Part shown: piece by piece, positions 43,496 to 56,224 of the stretch
How the letters are laid out: each line of letters opens with the position of its first letter
Position numbering within the stretch: the stretch's first letter is position 1
Assembly: GCA_964016875.1 (NCBI GenBank)
Contig: OZ024733.1
Span: forward strand, 9,227,979-9,291,978
DNA length: 64,000 nucleotides
Reading direction: 5' to 3'
DNA from: Fallopia convolvulus
Taxonomy: Eukaryota; Streptophyta; Magnoliopsida; Caryophyllales; Polygonaceae
Notes under the pieces: model-generated
Told to the model about the DNA's origin: nothing
The model's input: only the letters and a program-made list of their open reading frames with translations
Databases searched by the model: none
Position numbers and translations under genes: made by a program

Positions 43496-45218
43496 TCTAT
43501 GTATATACATAAAGGATTTTGCTATTTGTCGCCCCTGGGGCGATAAATAAACATCCCGAAATAGAATCTTATCTACTTGAATTTTGTAGCTCTATCTATT
43601 CAAATTAAAAAAACAATCTTTTCCTAAACAAATAAAACAACAAATCTGACTTTAAAAAATTGGCAAATTTGGTTTTTATTCAATTAATTATGAAATAAAT
43701 TCTTCTCTCCCATAATCCTATTATTTCATACAAGTGCACATTTTGAAAGTTCAATTATTTATGTGTGATTCTTTTTTGATATTTATATTTACATAATCTA
43801 TTGTTTAACGTTTGCCTATTATTTTAGGCATATTTCTCTAAATTTTTAGAAGCTTTATTTCATATTTGGTAGTCTAAATTTTTAGGAGTTATTGTTTGCG
43901 TGTTATATTACAATGTTTTTTGATTAAATCTAATTAATCAATTTTTTAGTGTATCTTATGTTTTATACTGTACGGTTCGTTTTTTATATAAATAGTGGGT
44001 ATACAATATTCTATTTTTAATGGAAACTTTGAAAATTGGTTAATTTAATTTGAAAAGATTATATGTTGGGAAGATTCTTTACTGAAATATAATCTCAATT
44101 GGTTGGATTTTAGATTTGATGATTTGTTTGTTAGGAAAAGATTTTCTTTTTAATATTTAAAAACTATAAGTATAAAGTTCAAATAGATAAATTTCTATTT
44201 TTTGGATCTTATTTGTCGCCCCCGGGGCGACAAATAGCAAAACCCATATATAAAAGACACAAGAAATAAAGCCACCACGTTGCGTCGCCTAGGATTTTTT
44301 TACGTGTCGTTCCCGTGTTAAGTCACCTAAGATTTCGCCATGTAGGATTTTTTATTTTAGAAATTTATATATGTTGATATTATTGTAGGATAATATAGAA
44401 ATAGGATAATTAATATAGGAGATATTTTATCTAAAATAAAGATGTTATCTATTATATATTAGGAATTAGGATAGATTTAAAAGATTTTATCTAAAATTAA
44501 AATAAACTATTGAACATTAGATATTATATATTAAGATAGATATATTAATTTAGTTTTCCAATTAAATTTCTATCTATTTATATGAAAACAATTAAATTCG
44601 AATTTTCATTTAAAATTAAAGAAAATTATTCATCTTTATCTTTTTATCTATTTATGTAAAAGATTTATCATAAATAAAAATTTGATAAAAATAGAACTTT
44701 CAATCTAGATAATTACTTGCTTAAATTGACTTTTGATAATAATAAAAATTACGTTATCTTTTCCTTAATTTTCTTTTTGAATTATTCATGTAAATATAAA
44801 TGATTACGTTATCTTTAGAAAAATTCATTCTTTATTAATATTTTTTTATCATTTCTTATTAAGTATATTTTTAATTTTTATTCAAATTTTTGTAAAGAAT
44901 TGAATTTGATAAAAAAATTTACAATAATTTAGATTATTTTTCCTTTTTATATTTTTGTAAAAGATTTTTAAAATTAAATGATTTCAATTCAAATAATTTT
45001 TATTTATATTTTTGCATAAATAAATTATAATTAAGCCATCAAAATTATAGTACGCTCACCTTAATAATTTTGGCCCCGTTTCACATGTCACCAATTGTCA
45101 AATTTTATATAATTTTTTTATAAGAAATAAGTTTTTTATATTAAATTAAAATCAATTTTATTAAATAAATTAAATATTAAATTCATGTAGTCGTGCATGA
45201 CACGACGGGTATAACTAG
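43496..45218 (+). mobile_element. Probable non-autonomous Helitron
   Basis: The right end has a hairpin (GTCGTG-CATGA-CACGAC, 45190-45206), then 8 bases and CTAG at 45215-45218 followed by T, the classical CTRR terminus inserted at A/T. The left end is TCTATGTATATA after an A (43495/43496). The interior is extremely AT-rich and non-coding. It holds a MITE at 43514-44245. Without that MITE the element is about 1 kb. The left border is less certain than the right. Confidence 0.6.
43514..44245. mobile_element. MULE-type MITE with palindromic ends
   Basis: The ends GG(A/G)TTTTGCTATTTGTCGCC are inverted repeats, and each is itself a near palindrome around GCCCC(T/G)GGGGC with ATTTGTC on one side and GA(T/C)AAAT on the other. 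The flanks ATACATAAA (43505-43513) and ATATATAAA (44246-44254) match at 8 of 9 positions, a 9-bp duplication typical of Mutator-like elements. 732 bp, AT-rich and non-coding inside. Confidence 0.75.
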
Positions 45219-45735
45219 TTATAGTTAAATCGGCTCAAAGAGGTACAATAATGTGAAAGAATGGTATTCTACATCGCGAATCATGATATAACTTATTCAA
45301 CATATATATCTTTAGTTACTTCTCCTATTGTCAATTGATTTTAGGATGGAACTCATGGGCTTGTGTTTTAGGCCTAAAACACATATGTGCATGAATATGT
45401 GTACCCCACGATGTATTGGCCCACTAGAATTTAACAAATAAAAACCACAAAAACTTGGTCCTCTCGATGGCAGGCAAAGACCCTCTCAACGGTAGGTTAG
45501 GTGACACTTGCGAACTTGGTCCTTTCGAGTCTCCAGTTGTATGCCATGTAATCCGCGCTCCTCCCACGTTCCATTTGTAATAGTCTTGACAAGGAAATCT
45601 GTAGCTTTGTTTGGGGTTCGAAACCGGAAAATCGTAAAATTCATTTGATTGCATGGGATAAACCACTAAACCGAGAAGAGACGATGGTCTGGGATTTCGA
45701 CCCATGTGAGACTCGAACACAATCTTAGCTGGAGA
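45219..45735. other. Unassigned sequence
   Basis: No coding frame is supported. A stretch near 45680-45730 (CCCATGTGAGACTCGAACAC) resembles a T-arm but has no matching A box. Nothing else was recognised. Confidence 0.4.
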
Positions 45736-47230
45736 GTCCTACAAGAGCCGAATTCTTTATGGGGATGAGTGCTCATGGGTAAATATTGTGGTAATAGGGC
45801 GGGACGTTGATATGTTCCAACGAAAAACCCGCGATTCTTACATGTGGAAGGGAGTTGCGCACGAAGCTAAATTCTTGTCAAACGGTCTTCGCTCTTTTAT
45901 TGGGAATGGACTTCGAACTTTGTTTTGGACCCATAGATGGTTGCATGATTGTCCTCTTGCTTATTTGGCCACCATTGAATTGGCAAATATTCATCTTGGG
46001 GCAATAGTCGCTGATTATTGGTCCAAAAATGGCTGGAATTGGGTCATTCCTTCGCGAGATGCTCCCAAATGATGTTTGTGGTGATCCGACTCAAAGATAA
46101 CATGGAAGCTGAAAACAAGATCTACTGGGGCCATTCTAGTTCTTGTTTTTATTCTACTAAAACCTCTAGGCCGTTATTTGCCCCTAGCACACCAAGACAT
46201 CTAGTTTGGAAGGCCATTTGGAAAGTCCCGACATAGTAGCAAGTACGACAATTTTTGCATACAATACCATGAGGCCTTTCTATGCAACTATAATCGATGT
46301 CGTCGGAACGTCTCTCGCTCCGAAGCTTACCCATGTTGCTTTGAGTCTGAAACTTGTATACATTTATTGTGAGATTGCCCAATGGTGAAGGGTCTTTGGC
46401 AGATACTTGGTGGATAGTCCTTGCCTCCATATTTTTTCTTACGTTCGTTCCGTTGCTGATTAGGTTTGGATTAATATCCAAAATATGGATACTTGGTGCT
46501 CACTATTCTCCTCTATGATATGGGGATTATGGAAGTGTCAAAATGAGCTAATTTTCTATGGCAAAGAGCAACTGCATGATCTAGTTAGGAAAACAAAAGA
46601 GACAATCACCTCTTACATTGTAGCACATGAAAAAAAATTACATTTCCCCTTGGTTCAAGTCGACCCTCCCTTACAACCAAGGACATAGACATCCCTTGAA
46701 GAGTCTTGGATCAAGCTCAATACGGGCATGGTCTCAAAAGGCAACCCAAGCCTAGATAGAAGAGGCATGTGTTTTGAGATGTTGTTGGGAGCTTAGTTTA
46801 TGCTTATACCTTTCTATGTGGTTCATGTGAGCCCTTATAGCGGAGATGTGGGCAATCTTTCATGGTTGCAGGTTGCTACTAAGCCGGGTTTCACCAAGGT
46901 TATAATTGAATCGGATTTGTTAGAAGCTTGCACACTACTTCGGAAACCGCTGCCAGGCACAAATTTGAAGTTTCATTTGCTAGATCAATGTCATCGGCTT
47001 ATCAAAGGACACATGTGGGAAGTGGTCATTGAACATGTGCAACACATGAATCATTCCAGGGCTAATGCTTTAGCCAATTTTGTTATTTCATTTGATGTTG
47101 ATTTCTTTGAATTTGCAACCCCTCAGATTGTATTATGCCACTTATGTTGGTTGATGTTCCTAGTTTTGACTTTGGCTCTTAAAAGCTAATAAAAGGTCTA
47201 GCCCTTTGTTGAATAAAATAAACCACACAA
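45736..47230 (+). pseudogene. 5'-truncated L1 LINE fragment (end of ORF2)
   Basis: In three frames with stops, the sequence reads as the C-terminal part of a plant L1 ORF2 protein. GNGLRTLFWTHRWLHDCPL is the linker after the reverse transcriptase, then HLVWKAIWK and DCPMVKGLWQ of the zinc-binding zf-RVT region (46190-46400). RNase H residues IIESDLLEACTLL and HMNHSRANALANF follow at 46900-47090. The reverse transcriptase itself is absent, as usual for 5'-truncated L1 copies. Confidence 0.8.
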
Positions 47231-47479
47231 ATAAAACGAGTAAGTAAATTACAAACACTAAATAGAAAGACAAAAATGAGTTTAGGCTTGGGTGAAAAAG
47301 GCACTTACAAATGTACTAAAACTATAAAATGTGATTTTTTAAAAAAATATTAAATTTTTTGTTTCCATAATATGTGTTTGGAGTGTATATTTAAGCAATA
47401 AAGGTGAACATATTTAAAGTGGATATCTTTGTATCAAAATTGCAAATGCACATTTTCAATCAAATGTGTGTATGATAGT

Positions 47480-47765
47480 ATGATAAAGTGCATATTTGCC
47501 TCCCCACCATGGGGGGTTAAGTATTGCAAAGGCTAAGAAAATGAACCATGCAATCCAAATGAAACTCTTATGGGAAATCCTTACCGAACCTGACAACACT
47601 TGGGTCAAAATAGTCACAGAAAACTACCTCAAAAGGACAATTTATTCAACTATGCTAAAAAATGAAATACATTTTGGCAATGGTTCAAACTCATGAGCCT
47701 TCACAACCTTTTTGTGTTTGGGCTAATTTGGCGGGTAGGTGACGGGCAAAACAGATTGCGTGTAG
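47480..47765 (+). pseudogene. Second small L1 LINE fragment
   Basis: HHGGLSIAKAKKMNHAIQ and LLWEILTEPDNTWVKIV are the segment that normally lies just before the part seen at 45790. It therefore belongs to another copy, or has been moved downstream by rearrangement. A very similar phrase occurs at 56780-56870 in the minus-strand LINE. Confidence 0.7.
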
Positions 47766-47771
47766 CCCCTC

Positions 47772-48582
47772 CTACTCAATTAAGAAATGATCACCATTAA
47801 TACTGATTGATCCTTTCAACGGTTTCTCGAGATCGATTTCCACATAAATACGAGAAAACCTCCCACAATTAGTGTATAACGTCTTAGTTTCTACCCTTAT
47901 AGGTCTTCCTATTGTTGACGCAATTTTCAACATGATTTTCTCTTCATAAAGCATGACCAGAAGATAAGACAATCTAATCCATGTTGGAGCGGTATTGATC
48001 GGTTTCAAAGTTCGGAAGTTAAGAGACCATCATCGAACAATCAAATACCTGTCGAAAACCGTCCACGGTCCGTCCGTAAGAGCAGACAAGTATTCATCCT
48101 CCGTTCCAAACCGAATTAAGTAACATCCATGTGTAATGTCTAAGATTTGATAACGTACGTTCGACCTCCACATTTCCCTAATCTTCTTCTCCATAATTTG
48201 AAATAATGTCGGGTGACCAAGCAACTTCACCACAACAGACCATTTCCACATTGTTGCCAGAGCATTCATGACCTCATCATCAATGGAGATCACTAGGTCC
48301 CCATCCTCCCCGTCCGGGAATTGAATTTGAATCTTGCCATTAAGGAAATCTTCATGGACAATAGTTTTTTGATGTGACAACCCTCCCACAACTACAATAT
48401 CCTTCCAAGAGGCTCGACTATCCATCGAGTCCCTTGACAATCGATCTTTCCCTCGCTCATCCATCATCATATCTATCCGACGGGTCCCCCGGTGATCGAT
48501 CTTTCCCTCGGTCATCCATCATCATCTCATCAGCCTCGTTACTGGATTTCGGTGTCTTTGCTAGTGTCAACGTTTCCGACAT
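47772..48582 (-). pseudogene. L1 LINE ORF1 (DUF4283 type), broken
   Basis: From a start at 48582 the minus strand reads MSETLTLAKTPKS, then two near repeats of MMMD(D/E)RGKDR with a frame change between them. A DUF4283-like domain follows: IQIQFPDGEDGDLV, ALTDGPWTVFDRYLIVR and TWIRLSYLLVMLYEE. A frame break near 48020 and loss of the C-terminal zinc knuckle show decay. DUF4283 proteins are the RNA-binding ORF1 of plant LINEs. Confidence 0.75.
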
Positions 48583-48839
48583 TGGACCAAAACAAAGTGT
48601 TTTTATTGTACTATTCAACTGAGTAGAATACATGCATTTTGTGCCTCTTTTCTAGTTTTTGATATTTTGCTTCTTTGTAACAATTTTGTCTCCTTTTCTT
48701 TTATGCATGTTCCAAGACTTTGTAATGGAGTCGCTCATGAACTAGCACGGGTTAGCCCGTGGTTTGAAGGTGTTAGGGCATGGGACTCGATACTCTCATC
48801 CCTTGTATGTAAGGTGTTCTTTTTTTTGAATAGGTAAAA

Positions 48840-49711
48840 ATTATGCAGACTAGGTCAACCTAGGACATCCTTACGAATGAGGGTCAGGATCCCTCTATGG
48901 TTAAGAATCTGATTGATACTAATCGTGGTTTAGCTTCGCAATAAAATCTTCCATAGAATTGCATTCTCGAGGTATATGTTTGGTACTGACCACCTCGAAA
49001 GACTACAACATAACCAGAGTATCCGCAATTAGCATGTCAATTGTCCAGGGACTGGATCGATTGCCCTTAAGCGCATTGATCACAATTAGACTATCACCTT
49101 CAATTTCTATGTACCAACGATTCATCCTATGAGCTTCTTGTATAGCCTCAAATAGTCTCATAGCTTTTGCTTATAATATTTCCAAATTAGTCTCTTATGA
49201 CATACGTAGCAATCGATTTTCCATTATCTTTTTTCGATCTATCGAAATTTATTTTTACAAATCCATTTTTGGGTTTCCCCCATTTTCCTTTGCATTTTCT
49301 TTGCCTCTCTCGTTGCACTCTAGACGACACATTAGCCTCTTCATTAACATTTTCTGTTTTTCTCCACCATATGATGTGGTTTTTAATGAAATCATCGATA
49401 CTCCTACATGACCCAGTATTGTCCCGATTAAAAACCACTTGGTTTCTCGAGAAGCATATTCCCCGCCAGGCAGTAAACAAATGAGATAAAGTCCTTTGCG
49501 GTAATGTATTCTTCAAGTTCTGAATGATTTGAGGCATGGTGTTGTGATTATGTATTACGTCTCTTAGAATGTCAGTTAATTGAGGATCAATGGAATGTAA
49601 ATTTTTTAGAGTAAAGGGACATTTGTGCAAAAGATGCTCGTTTGTCTCTTCTTGATTACTGCATAATGGGCATTTTGAAGTAACAGCTATATGTCTTTGT
49701 ATAAGAAGGTC
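48840..49711 (-). pseudogene. L1 LINE ORF2, RNase H and zinc-binding part
   Basis: The minus strand reads KDLLIQRHIA, CPLCSNQEETNEHLLHKCPF (zf-RVT), ICFSRNQVVFN, then WGKPKNGFVKINFD (start of RNase H) and, past a frame break, WYIEIEGDSLIVINALKG. It continues from 56230 on the other side of the Tekay-like insertion. The 3' end near 48840 has no clear poly(A). Confidence 0.85.
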
Positions 49712-49716
49712 TTTAG

Positions 49717-52672
49717 TGTAACACCCCCTTCCTACCCTGGAGGTATTACCGCCAGTAACCCCAATTAAGACTAAACCGAAGCTACCCAATGCTTTAAACT
49801 GACTGAACAAACTAAAACAAGGTAAATAAAACCATTTAAAACCTAACAAAATTAAGTAAAACTTTACAACGGAAAAGAGAATAAAAGGTCTTATACAAGC
49901 CTTAACTTAAAAAAAATTAGTAAATAAATAGAACAACCTTCTATTTAAACAAAATCTTCATCAAGTCTTCCTCAAGTTCTTATTTCTGAAATTCAGCTTC
50001 GCTTTGAAGTAGTTCAACCATGATCTTCACTCAAGTATAGCCATTGGAAACCTTTCTTCAACTTCTGGAGCTTCAAACCTCTGAATCCACCTCTTCAATC
50101 AACTTCCAAGAAGAACCTGATGTATCGTATACAACGGTGGACACCAGCCGACCATATAAAAGAAAAGAAGATGGACGGGTTAGTCTAATGAAATACTAAG
50201 CAAGCGGAGAAACTAACTTGGTTCTTATGGTTGTGACAAAACATATCGGCATCAAAATCCGATTAGACACGGATTATGATCCAACAGTTAGCAGTCTTAT
50301 AGAGAATAAGAAGGAGACTTGCATAATCAAGAGAGAGAACACCACCGCTTGTGGTTTCTTTAAGAAGCATAAACAATTGTTCGGAACTCATATTAATCAT
50401 ATCACATTTTGAAAAGCCTCCATCGACTAATTAGATTGACTTAACCAAAGTTTGATTAAGAATCATTCATAACCGGGAGCAAGAATGGTTATCGAATAGA
50501 CTAACCATCCGGTACATTAATGTGCATAACGCACTTATCTTATATTACTTTCAAAACTTTTTACAAACATGTTGGTAACTTTTAGTCGACGGAAACCGCC
50601 GATAATCCACATGTACATGTGACGTCAAGATGAGAGGGATTATTCCATCCATGATCATTGACGAACAACTAGTACCAATTGCACTTAGCTAGAGTGCATA
50701 ACACCTCCTCCAGCGTTGAGAGAGGCATGAGTCATGACCCGAATATTGGGATATGATAGCGAACTAAACCTCCCAACATAGACTGTGTTATAAAGAGGTC
50801 ATTGGAGACTCGGCTCCTACCCCTGAAAACTAACTTACTTCACAATAATGTCTCATCATGAGACAACATAAAAGGTCACACATAACGGACCTAAATCTAG
50901 TTTTGTCGCGAAACTGAATAAATAACATGGTCATTATTTCTAACAAATATAACGACCTATCATATTTTATTAATCATACAAGTTGTTCCCAATGCAACTA
51001 TTAAATGGGATTTAATTCCTCATTTAATAACCATAATGCAAGAGAGAATCGTCCACTTGCCTTAGAAGGCGTGCTCAACGTCCTTAGCAATTCAACAGTA
51101 ATCTTTATCATCCTTCTGCCAAATATAACAAAAAGGATTTCTCAACAACGAGTTCACGGAAACGCTTCTTAGTTGTATACTCAAATTCTACAACTTCCTA
51201 ATCGACAAACGATTTAATTTCCGAATATCGATATATAATAAATCCTTAGTTATCATGCTTTAAGGAGCCATCTTGGCGGAATTATAACTAATCATCCGCT
51301 TCACTCTTGAAACAATTTTCTAAATAAAAATTGTTCATTAGATACAGTTCTTAAAGGTGACCAAATCTCGGATCAAACGGATTAACAACGAATCCCGAGT
51401 AATTATCCGAAGTCCTTTACTTGACAATCGGTGTCAAAAATTGTATTCGCTATAACTGAAGATCCGGACGTCCGTGTCACGAGCGGTTTGAACCTGTGGG
51501 ACCGTTTCAACGTCAAGATTATAAAAACCATAAATTTAATTAGCAAAGCGGAACCGAAAGGCCCTTACGGTGGCTCCGTAACCAACCCGCTAATTAATTT
51601 CGATCGTATATACCTTCACTCGAGCCCATGGCTCGTTTGGCTCGATAGTGGCTCGATCCCTGAGCCCAAGGGTGGCTGGGAGTTGCCCGGTGGCAGCCCT
51701 TGCGGTGGGTGGTGGTCGGATGGGCTAACGATCGTCGGCGACGACGTTTGACGGGGCAAGAAGAGACCGGCGGTGAAGAGTTCTCCTCTCCCGAGTCTGT
51801 CGTCGTCCCGCCATGATATGAATTCTCGTTGGTTATGGTTTCTCTGTGCAGCAGCGGCATCCAACAAGACCTAGAGAGGAAGAAGAGAAGGTGGAGGAGC
51901 AGAGGAAGGTGGAGGAAGATAGCCGGCGGTGTGATTCGAATTCTATCTCCCCGTCCGTCGTTCCGACCTGATTCCTCCTCGCTGGTTTGGGTCCAGCAGC
52001 ACAACGAGCTGAGCCCCCCAAAAAAACAGAAAGAAGGTGAGGTGGAGGACGGTGAGCTGGGCAGAGGAGATGATCGCCGGCGGTGAAGAATCCTTTCTCC
52101 GCAGACCGTCGTTCCGTTCTCTGACTCGGTTCCTCATTTTGGAGATTGAATTGTAGACTTTGACGAGGCATAAAGGTATGCCGTGGAGAAAGCACGAGCC
52201 CCCTCCTATCTATTTCATTCGTTCCTTCCTTTGTAAGCAATTAAGAGGCGGTTTAAAAATCAAAACCCGTCTCGGAACGGGACTCGCGTTAAAGCGGTAA
52301 AATTATGTAACTCGGATGGAAAAACTTACTAAATACAAAACGTCCCGTAAATTATGTAGACCAATAAAACTAATTTTCCATGATTTTATCTTGCTACCTT
52401 CAATTTTTAGGGCTTCCGTTTCGTATTTTAAATCATTTACAATACATAATTAAAAAGACGGCTTATCCAATAAATATTCTTTTTCCACTGAAAAATCCTA
52501 GAATTCACACCGATCCATAAAATCATTTCTTTGTGATTTTAGGATATCAACAAGAATTTTCTAGGATTTAATCTCCAACAAAAATATTGTATTAAGCGTT
52601 AAAAGAGACAAAGAGGTTAAAAGGATATCCGAGAAAAATTCAAAAATATCCTTAAAAACCGCAGTTATTACA
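49717..52672 (-). repeat. 3' LTR of the Tekay-like element (long version)
   Basis: 2956 bp. It matches the other LTR at both ends and contains about 1.15 kb not present there (51129-52270), including the GC-rich leader region around 51650-52140. Open frames in this leader on both strands are not supported as genes. Confidence 0.85.
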
Positions 52673-52674
52673 TT

Positions 52675-52690
52675 AGTACCCCCTTAAAAA
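52675..52690 (-). other. Polypurine tract of the Tekay-like element
   Basis: On the minus strand TTTAAGGGGGTACTA lies next to the 3' LTR, preceded by CGAGGACGAAACC, the same arrangement as in the gag-only element at 19941-19975. Confidence 0.8.
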
Positions 52691-52978
52691 TGGTTTCGTC
52701 CTCGAAACCAAGGAGAACTCGAATCATATAGAAAGATAGCACAAGCACATACACACAACCACTACAAACCTATACAGAAGTTTGTAGTACCCCCTTAAAA
52801 AAACATGTTGTTACTTCTGCACCAGGCACAAAACAACCATTGCTTAGTTACGAAACTCCTTCTTTACAACGTTCATTAACTTCGGAAAATGGGTCAGCAT
52901 TTCCTGTCTAGTTTCTCAAGTCTTTTCTTCACCTCCATTTTTAGGCCAAGGTAGCCTAACCAAAGGTATTTTTTTTAT

Positions 52979-53317
52979 TCACGATTCAACATGGCCCTTC
53001 TTCATAGGGGTCATTTGGTTGAATATACATCTTATTATTGTTGAGTACATGAGATATATTGAACGCATACTATCAAGGAAAACATTACGGATATAATGCA
53101 CTGAAGGTGGCAATGCCAACCGATAAACAAGCTTACCAGTTCTTTCCAGTATCTCAAAAGATCCAACATAGCGAGCATTTACGTTGTCTTGTTTTCCCCA
53201 GAGGAATATGTCTTTCAAGGCGGATACCAGAACAAAAACGTCGTTCTTTATAATGAACTTAACATGCTCTTGCTTTAAAACAAAACACGACTGTTGTCGC
53301 CTTTGAGCAGTTAGCAC
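52979..53317 (-). pseudogene. Integrase C-terminal remnant of the Tekay-like element
   Basis: The minus strand reads YVGSFEILERTGKLVYRLALPPSVHYIRNVF, matching the GPY/F region of Tekay-type integrases (normally GPYEILERVG.VAYRLALPP...VHNVFHVS), with many substitutions. Nothing else of pol is left. The stretch 53320-54400 between this and the primer site is AT-rich and non-coding. Confidence 0.8.
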
Positions 53318-54400
53318 CCTTGATCGCGTTAGTGCATTATCAGCTGCTGTTCTCTTGGCCTAGTCTGGCCCACGAAAAACTTTGTCAGCATTGTCATTCC
53401 AAAAAATTGACAACCAACACTTCCTTTCTTTCTTACTATAATCATAAGAATTTCCCATTCCATTTAGGATTCTCAATCCTCTTAACTCAAAGGATAACAA
53501 CATATATGAAAATCCGAGTTTGAACACTATCAGGTTAAAAATTGAATTGCATTTTCCAATAGATTAACAATTCAATTGATCCAACATTTGAGCACTTCAA
53601 AGCTCTTTAACTTCCAACTGAGCAAAGAAAAGTACAGAATATCCATGATTCACCAAATCCTTTTCTTTTCAGGATTCTTTTACATCACTTCATGATCCAT
53701 ACTGATCTTTTAGAATTACTCAAGACTTATAAGATTCACCAAATCTTACCATTGAGAAGTAGAGGTTCCAACTCCAAACTTCTATTGATACTTGAATTTC
53801 AAAATTCAGAAATTCCTATAAGAATATACTCGTGAAAACTCTTAATCTTATGACTTCAATGTCAAAGAAACTCGCTTTAAAATTTCCTTTTTAAAGACAA
53901 CACTTGAACTTTCAAATATCAAGAAAAGAAATTAACAATTTCTTTCACATACCTGTGAATCATGACGTTTTTAAACAAAATTCATAACTTGAAATCTTCC
54001 ATCATACGAGCTTAAAATAGGAAACCTTCAAAATAGAAAGTCTTTATGAAGTATCATACTTAACTTCAAAATCTCACAAGAAGTTTCCTAATATGGAAGA
54101 AGCGACGAGGTTGCACCCAATTCAGACTCTCAAAAGAGAATAGGAATTCATTGAGAACTTGGTCTAAAACCGGGTCAACTTTAGGAATCTTCACCTAATC
54201 TTACTTTGGATCCTTCTCGGAATCCATTCCCATCTCCAGGGAATCAAATGTCCACTATAGGACCTTTTTTCCACATAAACCATTACAAACTTGTTACCTC
54301 GTGTTCTCCAAATCTCCAATTCCCTTTTCTCCTTCTATCTCTTCACGAGTCTGGCTTCCAATCTTAACCACTTTCCATAAATGGTTCTAAGATAACTTTT

Positions 54401-54413
54401 AGCTCTGATACCA
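54401..54413 (-). other. Primer-binding site of the Tekay-like element
   Basis: On the minus strand TGGTATCAGAGCT follows the 5' LTR after four bases and is complementary to initiator tRNA-Met. Confidence 0.85.
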
Positions 54414-54417
54414 CTTC

Positions 54418-56224
54418 CGTAACACCCCCTTCCTACCCTGGAGGTATTACCGCCAGTAACCCCGATTAAGACTAAACCGAAGCTACCCAAGGCTTTAAAC
54501 TGACTGAATAAACTAAAACAAGGTAAATGAAACCATTTAAAACCTAACAAAATTAAGTAAAACTTTACAGCGGAAAAGAGAATAAAAGGTCTTATACAAG
54601 CCTTAACTTAAAAAAAATTAGTAAATAAATAGAACAACCTTCTATTTAAACAAAATCTTCATCAAGTCTTCCTCAAGTTCTTATTTCTGAAATTCAGCTT
54701 CGCTTTGAAGTAGTTCAACCATGATCTTCACTCAAGTATAGCCATTGGAAACCTTTCTTCAACTTCTGGAGCTTCAAACCTCTGAATCCGCCTCTTGAAT
54801 CAACTTCCAAGAAGAACCTGATGTATCGTATACAACGGTGGACACCAGCCGACCATATAAAAGAAAAGAAGATGGACGAGTTAGTCTAATGAAAGACTAA
54901 GCAAGCGGAAAAACTAACTTGGTTCTTATGGTTGTGACAAAACATATCGGCATCCAAATCCGATTAGACTCGGATTATGATCCAACAGTTAGCAGTCTTA
55001 TAGAGAATAAGAAGGAGACTTGCATAATCAAGAGAGAGAACACCACCGCTTGTGGTTTCTTTAAGAAGCATAAACAATTGTTGGGAACTCATATTAATCA
55101 TATCACATTTTGAAAAGCCTCCATCGACTAATTAGATTGACTTAACCAAAGTTTGATTAAGAATCATTCATAACCGGGAGCAAGAATGGTTATCGAATAG
55201 ACTAACCATCCGGTACATTAATGTGCATAACGCACTTATCTTATATTACTTTCAAAACTTTTTACAAACATGTTGGTAACTTTTAATCGACGGAAACCGC
55301 CGAGAATCCACATGTACATGTGACGTCAAGATGAGAGGGATTATTCCATCCATGATCAATGACGAACAACTAGTACCAATTGCACTTAGCTAGAGTGCAT
55401 AACACCTCCTCCAGCGTTGAGAGAGGCATGAGTCATGACCCAAATATTGGGATATGATAGCGAACAAAACCTCCCAACATAGACTGTGTTATAAAGAGGT
55501 CATTGGAGACTCGGCTCCTACCCCTGAAAACTAACTTACTTCACAATAATGTCTCAGCATGAGACAACATACAAGGTCACACATAACGGACCTAAATCCA
55601 ATTCTATCGCAAAACTGAATAAATAACATGGTCATTATTTCTAACAAATATAACGACCTATCATATTTTATTAATCATACAAGTTGTTCCCAACGCAAAT
55701 ATTAAATGGGATTTAATTCCTCATTTAATAACCATAATGCAAGAGAGAACCATCCACTTGTCTTAGAAGGCGTGCTCAATGTCCTTAGCAATTCAACAGT
55801 AATCTTTATCATCCTTCTGCCAAATATAACGGGACTCGCGTTAAAGCGGTAAAATTATGTAACTCGGATGGAAAAACTTACTAAATACAAAACGTCTCGT
55901 AAATTATGTAGACCAATAAAACTAATTTTCCATGATTTTATCTTGGTACCTTCAATTTTTAGGGCTTCCGTTACGTATTTTAAATCCTTTACAGTACATA
56001 ATTAAAAAGACGGCTTATCCAATAAATATTCTTTTTCCACTGAAAAATCCTAGAATTCACACCGATCCATAAAATCATTTCTTTGTGATTTTAGGATATC
56101 ACCAAGAATTTTCTAGGATTTAATCTCCAACAAAAATATTGGATTAAGCGTTAAAACGGACAAAGAGGTTAAAAGGATATCCGAGAAAAATTCAAAAATA
56201 TCCTTAAAAACCGCAGTTATTACA
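54418..56224 (-). repeat. 5' LTR of the Tekay-like element (deleted version)
   Basis: 1807 bp. Compared with the 3' LTR it jumps from AAATATAAC straight to GGGACTCGCG (about 55829), omitting about 1.15 kb that contains the presumed promoter and leader. Apart from this the two copies are very similar. Confidence 0.85.

Larger units (their letters stand above)
49717..56224 (-). mobile_element. Shrunken Tekay-like Ty3/gypsy retrotransposon
   Basis: The target duplication TTTAG is perfect (49712-49716 and 56225-56229). In its own orientation the 5' LTR is 56224-54418 and the 3' LTR 52672-49717; both begin TGTAATAAC and end GGTGTTAC(A/G). The primer site and purine tract are present. The interior is only about 1.75 kb and keeps just a corrupted piece of the integrase C-terminus. 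The 3' LTR is 2956 bp but the 5' LTR is 1807 bp, because 5' LTR sequence matching 51129-52270 is missing. The insertion split an L1 LINE. Confidence 0.9.
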
